A DNA stretch of 64,000 nucleotides, from positions 558,001-622,000 of the forward strand of contig NZ_SMGK01000001.1 in assembly GCF_004339725.1 (NCBI RefSeq), in the 5' to 3' direction. The stretch comes from Acidipila rosea. GTDB taxonomy: Bacteria > Acidobacteriota > Terriglobia > Terriglobales > Acidobacteriaceae. The notes beneath the pieces are model-generated. The model saw nothing but the letters and a program-made list of their open reading frames with translations, did no database searches and had not been told where the DNA came from. How positions within the stretch are numbered: position 1 is the stretch's first letter; each line of letters begins with the position of its first letter. Made by a program: the position numbers and the translations under genes. Shown here piece after piece: positions 19,386-29,668 of the stretch.

Positions 19386-19982
19386 GTGCCGCCTCAGAGT
19401 AAAGCTGAGCTCAAATTATGGATGGAGCAAGATCTCCGGGGCTATATAGCAAATGGTTCATTCCCGAGCCAATCGGGGTGTTGGAAGTGGTGGCACCGCT
19501 TTCAATACCCCCTCGTCTATTGGCAACGCCTGTTGCGAAAGACAGAATATGCTGCGAATGTGCACACTTCCTTGGCCTGGATGCCGTGGGTGCTTTTTTT
19601 GCGCTGGCGCTTCATGCGACGTAGCTTGGAATTAAATCTCGAGATACCCCTCAATGTATTTGGTCCAGGGCTGACGATCTCACACTATGGCACGATTGTT
19701 GTCAATTCAAAGGCGCGAGTCGGCCAGAATTGCCTCATCCATCCGGGAACCTGCATCGGGGAATTAAAGGACCGGAATCCTGTCATAGGGGATGACGTCT
19801 ATATTGGCAATGGCGCAATAATCATCGGTGACGTTCAAGTTGGTGATGGCGCGAAAATTGGTCCACACGCGCTCGTCAGGAAACATGTCGCGTCCGGATC
19901 TATCGTTGTAGCAGAAGAGAGCAGGGAGCTCATTAATAATTCAAGAGTTGATCTGTGTGTCGATTTCCGTCAAGAGCAATGA
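19386..19982 (+). CDS. CysE-like hexapeptide-repeat acetyltransferase
   Basis: Left-handed beta-helix acyltransferase related to serine O-acetyltransferase. An N-terminal helical part (about residues 1-85) precedes hexapeptide repeats with the SAT-like order ISHYGTIVVNSKARVGQNCLIHPG and GDDVYIGNGAIIIGDVQVGDG. The His of the SAT active site is likely HYGTIV. In EPS loci such enzymes usually acetylate a sugar or amino sugar rather than free serine; that choice is inference. GTG at 19386 follows AAGAGG by nine bases and gives 198 residues; a TTG at 19326 would add 20 unconserved residues. It is convergent with the condensation gene, 17 bases away. Confidence 0.78.
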   Translation: MPPQSKAELKLWMEQDLRGYIANGSFPSQSGCWKWWHRFQYPLVYWQRLLRKTEYAANVHTSLAWMPWVLFLRWRFMRRSLELNLEIPLNVFGPGLTISHYGTIVVNSKARVGQNCLIHPGTCIGELKDRNPVIGDDVYIGNGAIIIGDVQVGDGAKIGPHALVRKHVASGSIVVAEESRELINNSRVDLCVDFRQEQ

Positions 19983-19999
19983 GTCAGGAGGGACGCGAA

Positions 20000-21352
20000 T
20001 TATTGCCGGTCGAAGCAGAATTCATTTAATAGACGACACGGATTTTCGATAACTTGGCTTAGTATGCTCTGCAATTGGTCCAGTATTGTCGTGATTGTAG
20101 TGGGCAGATAGAGCTGCGAATCATATTCGCAGGAAAGTCTCCAACCGCTAGCTCTCCTAACCATAAAGAAATTGAGATCATAGATGGCACCAGGGGACTT
20201 CGATGGAAGAGGTGTCATGGTGATCCCGTCAAACTCTCTTGGTTGGACAAAATCCCTCTGATAGATGAAGTTAATGCTGTATCCAGTATGCCGGCTGCGA
20301 TCGAACTTGCTGTGGAGGGAAGCTATGACATTTGCGTAGGGAACTTCTGCATGTTGCAGCGCACCTTCAAAAGTGTGGCTAACTGCTGTCAGTAGTTGCG
20401 TGAAAGTCATACGAGGGGACAATTCTGTTCGCAGAATAGCGGTGTTTACAAAAACACCGATGATACGTTCGAACTCGGTCCTATTTCTGCCTGCGAATTG
20501 TGTACCAATGCAAATATCCTGCTGGCCGTTATAGCGAGCGATCAACAGCTTAAGCGCCGACAGGATTGCCACATAAAGTGTCGTCTGGTTATCGAGCGCT
20601 ATTTTGCTTATTGATGTGATCAGTTGTTCTGGCAGCAATGTCGATAGTATGTAGCCATTGTTTGCTTTGACTGTAGAGCGAGGCAGATCAGGAGTAATCT
20701 CACACAATGGTAGTTCTGCAAGCTGTTGGCGCCAATAGTTGATCGATCCCGCTGTTTCAGATTCGACATAGTCTCGATGCCAGATCGCGTAATCCGCAAA
20801 CTGTAGCGGAAGTTCATGGAGTGACTCAGTATTCTGATAGCAGGTTGTAATCTCATCACTCAATATACCGATTGACCATCCATCGGCAATGATGTGATGT
20901 ACGGTTATGAGTAAAGTGTGACGTGCCTCTTCCAACTTCAAGAGCCTTGCGCGGATAAGCGGACCTACTGCAAGATCAAAACGTTGTTCACCTTCTGCGA
21001 TTGTCAGTTCTTCTTCGATCACATCGCGATGCTGCTCCGGCAGGGAAGAGATGTCATCCACCGGCAGGGGAATGATCGCACTATCGTGAACCGCCTGAAC
21101 GGGCTCGCCATTGTTTAAATCGAACGTGGTGCGCAAAGATTCGTGACGGTTAACGACAACGTTGATGGCAGCTTCAAGGCGATGAGGATCAAGGTTACCC
21201 TTGAGCTCAAATCTGACTGCGATGTTCCACGCCGGGTTGCCGCGCTCAAGTCTGTCGAGATACCAGAAGGCCTGCTGGGTATGAGTAGCAGGAAAGCGAA
21301 ACGAAACTTCGCCGAACTCAGAGCTCTGGAGTTCTGTCTCTATGTTTTTCAC
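20000..21352 (-). CDS. free-standing NRPS condensation enzyme
   Basis: A single condensation domain of 450 residues. It begins with the C-domain start (FPATHTQQAFWYLDRLE) and has an intact catalytic HHxxxDG motif (HHIIADG, His152-His153-Asp157) plus the later latch region. It should join an upstream PCP-bound acyl chain to an amine or alcohol, or release the chain. It starts five bases after the PKS-NRPS stop, so it is expressed with it. In McyE/NdaF-type proteins a C domain is fused directly after the last PCP, so this gene looks like that terminal domain split off. The acceptor is unknown. Confidence 0.9.
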   Translation of the reverse strand: MKNIETELQSSEFGEVSFRFPATHTQQAFWYLDRLERGNPAWNIAVRFELKGNLDPHRLEAAINVVVNRHESLRTTFDLNNGEPVQAVHDSAIIPLPVDDISSLPEQHRDVIEEELTIAEGEQRFDLAVGPLIRARLLKLEEARHTLLITVHHIIADGWSIGILSDEITTCYQNTESLHELPLQFADYAIWHRDYVESETAGSINYWRQQLAELPLCEITPDLPRSTVKANNGYILSTLLPEQLITSISKIALDNQTTLYVAILSALKLLIARYNGQQDICIGTQFAGRNRTEFERIIGVFVNTAILRTELSPRMTFTQLLTAVSHTFEGALQHAEVPYANVIASLHSKFDRSRHTGYSINFIYQRDFVQPREFDGITMTPLPSKSPGAIYDLNFFMVRRASGWRLSCEYDSQLYLPTTITTILDQLQSILSQVIENPCRLLNEFCFDRQ

Positions 21353-21357
21353 AATCT

Positions 21358-24300
21358 TCAGTTCCTCGCCAGATGCACTCGATACTGTTCACGATTGATA
21401 CGCTTTAGCTCTCCAGCTTTAGACATATCTGATGATAGGGGAGTCTGCTGCGTGACCTCCGCTGCAATCGCTGCAACAGCGCGGAGCTTTAATATCTGCT
21501 GTGGGGTGATATTCATTTCTTGCGATCGTGCGCGCGCAACGATCTGGAAAAGATGGATAGAATCCGCCCCCAGGTCGAAGAGGCTTTGATCGACGCTGAC
21601 TTGTTTAATGTTGAGCACCTCGGCTGCAATGCGAGAAAGCTTTTCTTCAGCCGGGGTACGAGGTGCCACGTGGACGTGTTGCCCTGCGGCGGAGTTTATC
21701 TGGGGGGCAGGCAACCGCTTACGGTCTACCTTGCCATTAGGTGTCTGCGGCAATTCAGGTAGAAAAGCGAAGTGTGAAGGTACCATGTAGTCAGGCAAGG
21801 TGCGGCTGACCCAGAGACGCATGTCAGTAGCAGCCAGCTGCTCGCCTGCTGTCAACACGACATAGGCAGCTAGTCTCTTGTCCCCTGGAATATCTTCCCG
21901 CGCTATAACCACCGCTTGTTGCACCCTGGGATGCTGTAGGAGAGAGCTCTCTATTTCGCCAAGCTCAATACGGAAGCCGCGAACTTTAACTTGGTGATCA
22001 AGTCTTCCCAGGAATTCCAGGCGTCCGTCAGTCCGGTAGCGAACCAGATCGCCAGTGCGATAAAGACGTTGTTCTTCATCATGGAAGCTGTGCTTCACGA
22101 AACGCTCTTTTGTAAGATCGGGGCGCTTGAAGTATCCGCGCGCCACGCCGTCACCGCCAATATAGAGTTCTCCAGGAACGCCTATCGGCTGCAACTGCCC
22201 CGCGGCACTCAGTACATAGAGTTGCGTGTTGGCTATAGGAGTTCCGAGTGTTATTGCGGAGTCAGTTTTATCGATATGAGCCACGGCAGACCAGATGGTT
22301 GTCTCCGTAGGGCCATACATATTCCATAGTTCCACGCCTCGACTGATGAGCTGTGTGGCAAGATCATGTGGCAACGCTTCGCCGCCGCAGAGGGCTTTGA
22401 TTCCCTTTGTGCCATTCCACCCACTCTCGATCATCATCCGCCAGGTTGCAGGCGTGGCCTGCATGATTGTAATAGCCGATTTCTCGAGAGCACGAATTAT
22501 CAGACGTGCGTCAGCGGCCATCTCTCGGCTGGAGATGATGACTTCTGCTCCCGTGATCAGCGGTAGATACAGCTCCAAGCCTGAAATGTCGAACGAAATA
22601 CTGGTGACGGCGAGCAGTCGGTCCTGTGATGTCATCCCCGGAGTTTTCTGCATCGAGAGAAGGAAATTAACAAGGTTCTGATGCGTAACCTCAACACCCT
22701 TCGGCTTGCCGGTCGATCCAGAGGTAAACATTACATAAGCATTGCGCTCAGCATCGCTCCTTACGTGGTTCCCCTCGGCAGGCTGTCGCTCGATCGTAGT
22801 CCACTCACTGTCAATCAAAACCAGTTGAGTCTCAGCGTCGCTCATTGTGTCAGCGAAGCGTTGCTGTGTGATAAGGACAGGAACCGATGTCTCTTTCACA
22901 ATGTAATCTAATCGCTCCTTCGGATAAGTGGGATCGAGCGGAACATAGGCTGCCCCTGACTTCCAGATTCCGAGTAGCGCAACAGGCAAATCCAGGGAAC
23001 GGTCCATCTGGAGGCCGACTAGGTCTCCTGGGTGAATTCCTAATTCCGTGAGATAGCTTGCAAGTTGATTGGCGCGGCGATCGAGTTGAGCATAGGTAAG
23101 ATAAGTATTATCGAATCGGACCGCTACGGCATCAGGAGTGCGCTCCACTTGATGTTCAAAGAGTTCATGAACATTGCAGCCGCGCGGGTAGTCGGATGCC
23201 GTCGTGTTCCACTCATGGACTAGTCGGTGTTCTTCCTCGACGGGGAGTATGGGTAACTCGTCTACCAAGCAGGTTGAATCCTGTGCAATTCCTTGCAGAA
23301 GGGTTTCGTAGCAACCCAGCCAGCGGATAACTGTCTCCCGATCAAAAAGGTCCGTATTGAAGTCGCAATCCAGAACCAATCCATTTGGCGTCTCGACAAT
23401 ATTGAGGAAGAGGTCAAAGTTCACAGCTGCTTTTGGATTAGAGTCAACCTTGGCTTGTAGCTCCCCGAAATTGAGATTACTGCCTACTTTTTCCAGATTG
23501 AACTGTACTTCGATAAGCGGCAGTCGACTGACATCCTTATGCAGCTTCAGTTTGCGAATCAGCGTCCCGTAGGTGTAGTTCTGGTGCTCATATGCGTTGA
23601 GTAGAGTCTTCTTTGTCTGGGTGAGCAGTGATGCCGCCGTGAGGTCATCAGCAAGTTGCGTGCGAATGGGGAGAAAGTTTACGTCGTGACCCACCATCAT
23701 GCTGTTTTCCAGCAGTGATTGCCCCGCGGTGGGTATGCCGATCACTATGTCGCTTTGCGCTGAAAGCCGGTGCAGCAGAGAAGCAAAGCCTGAGAGCAGT
23801 GTCACAAAGAGTGTGCAACCCTGTTTCGCGCCTGCATTGCGAATTAACTTAGTCACCGCAGCGTCCATCATCATCCGGCATGTATCACCGGGATAGGCCT
23901 TAACTGCGGGTCGAGGACGATCCGTAGGAAGATCAAGGACTGGAACGTCGGGGAACTGGGCTGCCCAGTATTCGGAATTGGCGGCATCTTCCTGTTCTTT
24001 GGACTTCGTGAGAGCATATGCTCCGAATGAGGCCTGCGGATCAAGAACCCTGCCAGTGTAAAGGCTGCTCAGCTCTTCGAGCATCACATTGATGCTCCAT
24101 CCATCGCACACGATGTGATGTCCTGTAAAAATCAACGCATGCTGCAGTGTATCTGTCTTAAAGATGCGTACGCGCAAAAGTGGAGCGTGCGCAAGGTTGA
24201 ATGGCGTGCGTGCTTCAAGCGCGATCGCAGCCTTCAGTTGTTGATCGCGAAGGGCTGGCTCTAGGCTCGAAATGTCTTCGTAGGGTAGAGCCAGAGTAAC

Positions 24301-27300
24301 CTTTTGCGAAAAAATCATCTTCTCGCCGGAGTTAGAAATGCTGGCTCGCAGAGCATCATGGCGTTCGATCAGTTTTTGCAGGGCCAGTTCCATCCGTGCG
24401 CGATCGAATTCGCCATCAAGATAGAGCGTAAACGACTCATTAAAAGCGCAGGACGCTTCGTCGCTCAACTGTGCAGAGAGCCAGATTTCTCGTTGCGATT
24501 CCGTAAGCGGAGCCTCTGCAATAAAGGGAGTGGCATCATTCTGTAACTTTCGCGTAGGTATGCGGGGTCCGTCTACTGGCGGCGCAGGTAGTAGATCGCT
24601 TGCTTGCATCTCTGCAATGGTCTCAGCAAAGGCCGCTACAATGCGGTCAAGATCGGCGTCTGTGTGCGCTGTAGTCAAAAAGCAGGGGAAGCCCTCAAGC
24701 AGATGAATACCTTTTGCGCGCAAGAGGTAATAAAAGAGACTTCCAAAGCGCGCATCAGGGGAGAAGCTGAAGTAGAAGACACTTGCAAAGTTCTCAATGT
24801 GTGCCGGCACCTCATTGCTCTCAAGTAGCTGCTTCAGCCTATTTACAAGCGAGGCAGTACGAGCGGTCAGTCCTTCCTGGAGCTGCGGACCTTCAGCCTT
24901 CAGATATTGCAACATTGCTTTTGTGGCGGCCATCGTCAATGGATGGCGAACAAATGTTCCGGCGAAGAAAGTTACTCCGATCTCAGGGTAAGAATTGTCG
25001 CCGTACTGCCACATGCCGCCGTCCAGAGCGTCCATATACTGCGACTTGCCTGCGAGTACGCCAATGGGCATTCCTCCGGCGAGCACCTTGCCATAGGTTG
25101 CCAGGTCTGCGCGAATATTGAAGAGGGCCTGACAACCGCCCGGATGGGCACGGAAGCCAGTTACAACTTCGTCAAATACGAAGCATGTTCCGGACGCTTC
25201 TGTGATGGCTCTGAGTTCGCGAAGAAAATCTATTGGCTGAAGATCAGGGTGACGACTCTGTACGGGCTCGACTATCACTGCTGCTAGCTCGGATGCATTC
25301 TTCCTGATCCAGTCGAGTGAATCCTGTGCCCCATATTCGAGCACAACTATGTTTGCGGCTTTTTCGCGAGGGATTCCAGGCGCTGCGGGCACAGACTGTG
25401 GCTCGCCCCCCCTTTTGAAGCCCTTCATAAGTACTTCATCAAACATGCCGTGATAATCGCCTGCGAAGATAACTACCTTGCTGCGACCAGTGACTGTACG
25501 GGACACACGCATGGCAGCGATCACGGCCTCAGAGCCTGTGTTACAGAATGTCACGCGCTCATTGCCGGTCATCTCGGAGATCATCTGCGCAACCTCGCCA
25601 GCGAGGAGCGTCTGTGGCCCGATCTCAAATCCTTGCTCTAGCTGCTGCTCAAGTGCTTTAACGATGAAATCGGGACGATGCCCAAGCATAATAGGTCCGA
25701 ATCCGTTGAGCACATCAATGTACTGATTTCCGTCCGCATCCCAAAGGTAGGCACCCTGTGAGCGATTTGTGATGAGTGGGTAGATCATCTCCTTCCATGG
25801 TGCGCGGAAGCCGGCAACGACGCGTGGATCTGCGTGCACTTTCCGGTAGTGCTGGGTCAACTCCTTCGATTTTGCCGTTCGTTTGCAGTAGAGGCCTACG
25901 ATCTTTCTGATCCCGTCCTCCTGCTTCGGGCTGAGATCACTTTGCAGGTTTCTCTGTACCGGCTTGAAAGGCGTATATCCTTTGAGTTCCTTGTCGCTCT
26001 TGTCCGTAGTGGCGGGCGAGTTAGTCGATGGCTGTACCGCGATCTGTGAAGCTGGCGCGGGCGCCTGAATGGGTCCAGTACTCGTGGTTCCTTGCAGGGC
26101 TGCCAGTTGTTGCGCAAACATCTGATTCATTGCAGCCATCTGCTGCAACATCATCTGCTGCAGGAGTTCGGCGGGCGCTCCTGGTGTGGTGCTGGCAGGG
26201 GCCACCTGCGTCATAGGAGCGGAAACCATCGCTGCAATTGGCTGCTGTGGCTGAACAGATTCCTGAGGCGCAGGAACATTCGCTGCGAGAAAGTCACCAA
26301 GAGCATCGATGGTAGGTATATCGCTGAGCAATTGGCGGAAGGTGACTTTCACGCCAAATTTCTTCTGCAGCGACTGCGTGGCTTGTGTGAGGAAGAGAGA
26401 GTCGAGGCCGAGATCCAGGAAGGTCGCGCCGTAATCCTGCGGAGCAATGGTGAGACCGGACATCTCCTCAATTAGAGCACCCACCTCGGCGCAAAGTTTA
26501 TGCTTGTGGTTGGCTTGGGCAGATGAATTAGGCAGGTTCACTTGGTTCGGCTCCTGTGCAGGTGTTGGCTCGACGGATGTTGTTACGGTAGCGCTGTCTG
26601 TCTGAGGATGGGGTGGGGTAGAAGACCGAGGCTCAGATTTTTCGATCCAGAAGCTCTTTCGCTCGAAGGGATAGGTGGGCAGCGTGACACGACGGCGATT
26701 TTCCGAAGTGTGATACGCGTCCCAATTGATATCGGCGCCAGCCAGCCAGAGTTGGCCCAGAGCGCTATGGATCACTGCATCTTCCTTTTCGTCCGTGTTG
26801 CTGGCCGCCAGGGAAGAGACAACGACCTGGGAGGATGTCTTGGAGGCATGCTGTCTCGCAAGAGTAGACAACACATTTCCGGGCCCAACTTCAAGCAAGA
26901 TGGAATTCGCCATCTCGCGGAGTTTCGAGATGCCCGCAGAGAACTGTACTGGTTGTCTGAAGTGTCGCGCCCAGTATTGCGGATCTGTTGCCAGCTCAGG
27001 GGTTATCCAATCGCCCGTTACGCTTGAAATGTAGGGCAGCTTGGGCGCATGGAGTGTGATTTTGCTCACTTCAGCAAGAAAAGGCTCGAGGATTGGCTCC
27101 ATCATCGATGAATGGAAGGCGTGCGACGTATGCAGGCGACGATGGGCAATATTGTCACGATTGAGAGCTGATTCCAGTTGTCCTATCGCTTCAAAAGACC
27201 CGGCGGCCACAGACAGCAAAGGCCCGTTGATGGCAGCAAGAGAAGCCTCGCCCAGATAAGGAACAAGGGCATGATGGTCCAGACGCACGCTCAGCATCGC

Positions 27301-29343
27301 GCCAGCTGGCAGAGACTGCATCATTCGGCCCCGTGCAGCTACAAGATGGAGAGCGTCCTCCAGTGAGAAAACTCCCGCCAGACAGGCTGCAACGAATTCT
27401 CCGATACTATGCCCGATCATGTAGCGAGGAAGAACACCCCAAGACATCCAGAGCTGGGCCAGGGCGTACTCAATCGTGAATATAGCTGGCTGGGCGAGCA
27501 GGGTCTGAGTGATTTTGCAATCTGCTTCATCCACCTCATGCTTGGGATAAAGAGCTTCTATCAAACTTTGACCGAGAGAACTCTTCAAATGCGCATCGCA
27601 GCGGTCGACAGCATCTCTGAAGATTGGCTCCGACTCATAGATCGCACGGCCCATGTTGGGCCGCTGAGAGCCTTGACCAGGAAACAGAAATGCAACCTTG
27701 GGCGTGCTGGTGCGAACTTCGTGGGAAGTCTTGCGTCTATCACCGGCAAGCACGGTTGCGGCCTCTGCAGCAGACTCCGCTATGGCATACCTCCGGTGGG
27801 GGAATGCTTTACGACCGGCTGATAGGGTGAACGCTACGTCGGCCAGATTCATCTCAGGGTGGGCAGCTAAGTGAGCTGAGAGATTGTCTGACATAATGTC
27901 GAGCGCCTTTGACGAGCGTGCTGAAAGAATCAGCAGTTGCTTCGCACGCGAGGAACTAATCGCCCGAATTGCTGGCGGCTCCTCGATGATGACATGTACA
28001 TTTGTGCCTCCAACTCCGAATGCACTGATGCCTGCTCGGCGTGGATGCTGCTCTGCTTTCCACTCGGCGACTTCCGTGTTGACGTAAAACGGGCTGCTTC
28101 CAAAGTCGAACTTTGATGTAGGCTTTTCAAAGTGGAGGGTTGGGGGCAACTGGCCCTCACGCACGATATGTGTGGCGTGGATCAACCCAGTCACTCCGGC
28201 TGCCACGTCAAGGTGTCCGACGTTTGTTTTAGCCGTTCCGATTGCACAAAAGTGCTTCTTGTCTGTGCGAAGTCGAAAGGCGCGCGTTGCGGCGGATAGC
28301 TCAATTGGATCACCCAACGGCGTGCCGGTGCCATGCGCTTCAAGGTAGCCGATAGTTTCAGGGTTAATGCCGGCGGAGCGATGAGCCCTCGCAATCACAT
28401 CAGCCTGCCCGTCAATGCCCGGTGCCGTGTAGCCAATCCTCGCCGCTCCATCATTATTGACAGCAAAGCCGCGAATGACAGAGTGAATCGTATCGCCCTC
28501 AGCAAGCGCATCCTTGAGTCGCTTCAGCAGAACGATTCCTATACCGCTACCGAATACCGTTCCGCGCGCCTGCTGGTCAAAGGAGCGGGTATGCCCGTCA
28601 GCCGAACCGATGCCTCCCTCTGTGTAAAGGTATCCACGCTTTTGCGGCAGGGTGATGGATACCCCACCCGCAAGTGCCATATCGCTTTGTCCCGAGAGTA
28701 GACTTTCACACGCCTGGCAGACCGCCAGAAGGGATGTTGAACAGGCAGAAACCATGGTGAAGCTTGGGCCTCGCAGATTGAGCTTATAGCTCACGCGGGT
28801 CGCCATGAAGTCAGGCAGGTTTCCCATCATCGCCGGATAGTTGCCTATCTGATATTGACTGGTAAAGCTCTCCGGAAAATCCGGGGCGGAACAGACACGG
28901 GAAAGGAAATAACTGCTGTAGCTGGTCCCCGCAAAAACGCCTATGCTCTTTCGATAATTGAACGGATTGTAGCCTGCCGACTCCAAGCCTTCCCAGCAGC
29001 ACTCCAGGAAAAGCCTTTGCTGCGGGTCCATTAGTTCAGCCTCTTTCGGGAGGATGCCGAAAAACTCGGCGTCGAAGAGGTCGATATCCTTCAGGATTGA
29101 TCGTGCGCGTACATAATTTGACTGAGCAGCGATTTCTTCGCGATTCTCAATCTCGAGCTCTTCTACTGAGAAACGAGAGATAGACTCCAGGCCGCGAAGC
29201 TGATTATTCCAGAACTCAGTGACGTTGCTTGCGCCAGGAATGCGTGCGCTCATCCCTATGATTGCGATTGGTTCGATTGGGTCGCTCACGTCTTGCTTTG
29301 TTTCGTTCATTTTTTTTAACCCGGCAGGTGAAGCAGATATCAT
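21358..29343 (-). CDS. hybrid PKS-NRPS: KS-AT-ACP-AmT-C-A(Gly)-PCP
   Basis: 2,661-residue assembly-line enzyme. KS about 21-455 (Cys201, His337, His377 intact); AT 550-840 (GHSIGE with Ser646, HAFH at 741-744, which favours malonyl-CoA); ACP 950-1025 (LGLDSL, Ser982); a Gln/Met-rich linker; class III PLP aminotransferase 1150-1580 (probable PLP Lys1419); C 1609-2035 (HHIVCDG 1742-1748); A 2060-2550; PCP 2570-2635 (LGADSI, Ser2595). There is no KR, DH or ER, so the beta-keto group should reach the aminotransferase and become a beta-amine, as in McyE or MycA. The A-domain code read by alignment to GrsA is DILQLGMIWK, one change from the glycine code. No loading domain is present. Starts at 29343 or 29310 both fit the sigma-54 promoter upstream. 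Confidence 0.95.
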   Translation of the reverse strand: MISASPAGLKKMNETKQDVSDPIEPIAIIGMSARIPGASNVTEFWNNQLRGLESISRFSVEELEIENREEIAAQSNYVRARSILKDIDLFDAEFFGILPKEAELMDPQQRLFLECCWEGLESAGYNPFNYRKSIGVFAGTSYSSYFLSRVCSAPDFPESFTSQYQIGNYPAMMGNLPDFMATRVSYKLNLRGPSFTMVSACSTSLLAVCQACESLLSGQSDMALAGGVSITLPQKRGYLYTEGGIGSADGHTRSFDQQARGTVFGSGIGIVLLKRLKDALAEGDTIHSVIRGFAVNNDGAARIGYTAPGIDGQADVIARAHRSAGINPETIGYLEAHGTGTPLGDPIELSAATRAFRLRTDKKHFCAIGTAKTNVGHLDVAAGVTGLIHATHIVREGQLPPTLHFEKPTSKFDFGSSPFYVNTEVAEWKAEQHPRRAGISAFGVGGTNVHVIIEEPPAIRAISSSRAKQLLILSARSSKALDIMSDNLSAHLAAHPEMNLADVAFTLSAGRKAFPHRRYAIAESAAEAATVLAGDRRKTSHEVRTSTPKVAFLFPGQGSQRPNMGRAIYESEPIFRDAVDRCDAHLKSSLGQSLIEALYPKHEVDEADCKITQTLLAQPAIFTIEYALAQLWMSWGVLPRYMIGHSIGEFVAACLAGVFSLEDALHLVAARGRMMQSLPAGAMLSVRLDHHALVPYLGEASLAAINGPLLSVAAGSFEAIGQLESALNRDNIAHRRLHTSHAFHSSMMEPILEPFLAEVSKITLHAPKLPYISSVTGDWITPELATDPQYWARHFRQPVQFSAGISKLREMANSILLEVGPGNVLSTLARQHASKTSSQVVVSSLAASNTDEKEDAVIHSALGQLWLAGADINWDAYHTSENRRRVTLPTYPFERKSFWIEKSEPRSSTPPHPQTDSATVTTSVEPTPAQEPNQVNLPNSSAQANHKHKLCAEVGALIEEMSGLTIAPQDYGATFLDLGLDSLFLTQATQSLQKKFGVKVTFRQLLSDIPTIDALGDFLAANVPAPQESVQPQQPIAAMVSAPMTQVAPASTTPGAPAELLQQMMLQQMAAMNQMFAQQLAALQGTTSTGPIQAPAPASQIAVQPSTNSPATTDKSDKELKGYTPFKPVQRNLQSDLSPKQEDGIRKIVGLYCKRTAKSKELTQHYRKVHADPRVVAGFRAPWKEMIYPLITNRSQGAYLWDADGNQYIDVLNGFGPIMLGHRPDFIVKALEQQLEQGFEIGPQTLLAGEVAQMISEMTGNERVTFCNTGSEAVIAAMRVSRTVTGRSKVVIFAGDYHGMFDEVLMKGFKRGGEPQSVPAAPGIPREKAANIVVLEYGAQDSLDWIRKNASELAAVIVEPVQSRHPDLQPIDFLRELRAITEASGTCFVFDEVVTGFRAHPGGCQALFNIRADLATYGKVLAGGMPIGVLAGKSQYMDALDGGMWQYGDNSYPEIGVTFFAGTFVRHPLTMAATKAMLQYLKAEGPQLQEGLTARTASLVNRLKQLLESNEVPAHIENFASVFYFSFSPDARFGSLFYYLLRAKGIHLLEGFPCFLTTAHTDADLDRIVAAFAETIAEMQASDLLPAPPVDGPRIPTRKLQNDATPFIAEAPLTESQREIWLSAQLSDEASCAFNESFTLYLDGEFDRARMELALQKLIERHDALRASISNSGEKMIFSQKVTLALPYEDISSLEPALRDQQLKAAIALEARTPFNLAHAPLLRVRIFKTDTLQHALIFTGHHIVCDGWSINVMLEELSSLYTGRVLDPQASFGAYALTKSKEQEDAANSEYWAAQFPDVPVLDLPTDRPRPAVKAYPGDTCRMMMDAAVTKLIRNAGAKQGCTLFVTLLSGFASLLHRLSAQSDIVIGIPTAGQSLLENSMMVGHDVNFLPIRTQLADDLTAASLLTQTKKTLLNAYEHQNYTYGTLIRKLKLHKDVSRLPLIEVQFNLEKVGSNLNFGELQAKVDSNPKAAVNFDLFLNIVETPNGLVLDCDFNTDLFDRETVIRWLGCYETLLQGIAQDSTCLVDELPILPVEEEHRLVHEWNTTASDYPRGCNVHELFEHQVERTPDAVAVRFDNTYLTYAQLDRRANQLASYLTELGIHPGDLVGLQMDRSLDLPVALLGIWKSGAAYVPLDPTYPKERLDYIVKETSVPVLITQQRFADTMSDAETQLVLIDSEWTTIERQPAEGNHVRSDAERNAYVMFTSGSTGKPKGVEVTHQNLVNFLLSMQKTPGMTSQDRLLAVTSISFDISGLELYLPLITGAEVIISSREMAADARLIIRALEKSAITIMQATPATWRMMIESGWNGTKGIKALCGGEALPHDLATQLISRGVELWNMYGPTETTIWSAVAHIDKTDSAITLGTPIANTQLYVLSAAGQLQPIGVPGELYIGGDGVARGYFKRPDLTKERFVKHSFHDEEQRLYRTGDLVRYRTDGRLEFLGRLDHQVKVRGFRIELGEIESSLLQHPRVQQAVVIAREDIPGDKRLAAYVVLTAGEQLAATDMRLWVSRTLPDYMVPSHFAFLPELPQTPNGKVDRKRLPAPQINSAAGQHVHVAPRTPAEEKLSRIAAEVLNIKQVSVDQSLFDLGADSIHLFQIVARARSQEMNITPQQILKLRAVAAIAAEVTQQTPLSSDMSKAGELKRINREQYRVHLARN

Positions 29344-29413
29344 AGGAAACTTAGGTAACCAGCAATTAACTGCGAGTTACTTTCCTCACTCGTATTTCTT
29401 TTGCGATTAAGTG

Positions 29414-29430
29414 TGCAAGCAGGCTGCCAA
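29414..29430 (-). promoter_or_regulatory. sigma-54 promoter of the PKS-NRPS gene
   Basis: On the minus strand TTGGCAGCCTGCTTGCA matches the sigma-54 consensus (TTGGCACG-N4-TTGCW) at the -24 TTGGCA and -12 TTGCA, with GG-N10-GC spacing exact. Transcription would begin near 29403, giving a 60-93 base leader. Confidence 0.75.
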
Positions 29431-29564
29431 ACAGCATTTATTGGGGGAATGTATTTAGACAGCGTTATTGGGAGTGCCTGTTTTGCAGAGACTATGGGCA
29501 GATAGACGTGGCTGGAGTGTTGGGTATCGTATTGTTTACTAAAGTGTAGCGACTCTTCTAGGTG

Positions 29565-29578
29565 TGCAAAGCTTTGCA
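29565..29578. promoter_or_regulatory. 14-bp palindrome in the divergent promoter region
   Basis: TGCAAAGCTTTGCA is a perfect palindrome in the 344-base gap between the PKS-NRPS gene and its divergent partner. It is 135 bases upstream of the leftward and 75 bases upstream of the rightward sigma-54 promoter, a normal distance for an activator site. The rest of the gap holds no gene. Confidence 0.4.
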
Positions 29579-29651
29579 TATGCAAGATGCACGTTTGTCA
29601 TGTGATCCCCCTCACTGCTCCTATAGCGGACCTCGGAGGCGTAAATCTCCG

Positions 29652-29668
29652 TTGGCATAGCAATTGCT
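29652..29668 (+). promoter_or_regulatory. sigma-54 promoter of the Cys-thioesterase gene
   Basis: TTGGCATAGCAATTGCT matches the -24 TTGGCA and -12 TTGCT with exact GG-N10-GC spacing. The transcript would start near 29679, so the ATG at 29688 is the first usable start and the TTG at 29664 is excluded. Confidence 0.75.

Noticed and set aside
24604..27822. Several plus-strand frames of 100-160 codons opposite the PKS-NRPS gene
   Set aside because: All are shadows of conserved KS, AT and aminotransferase motifs on the minus strand.
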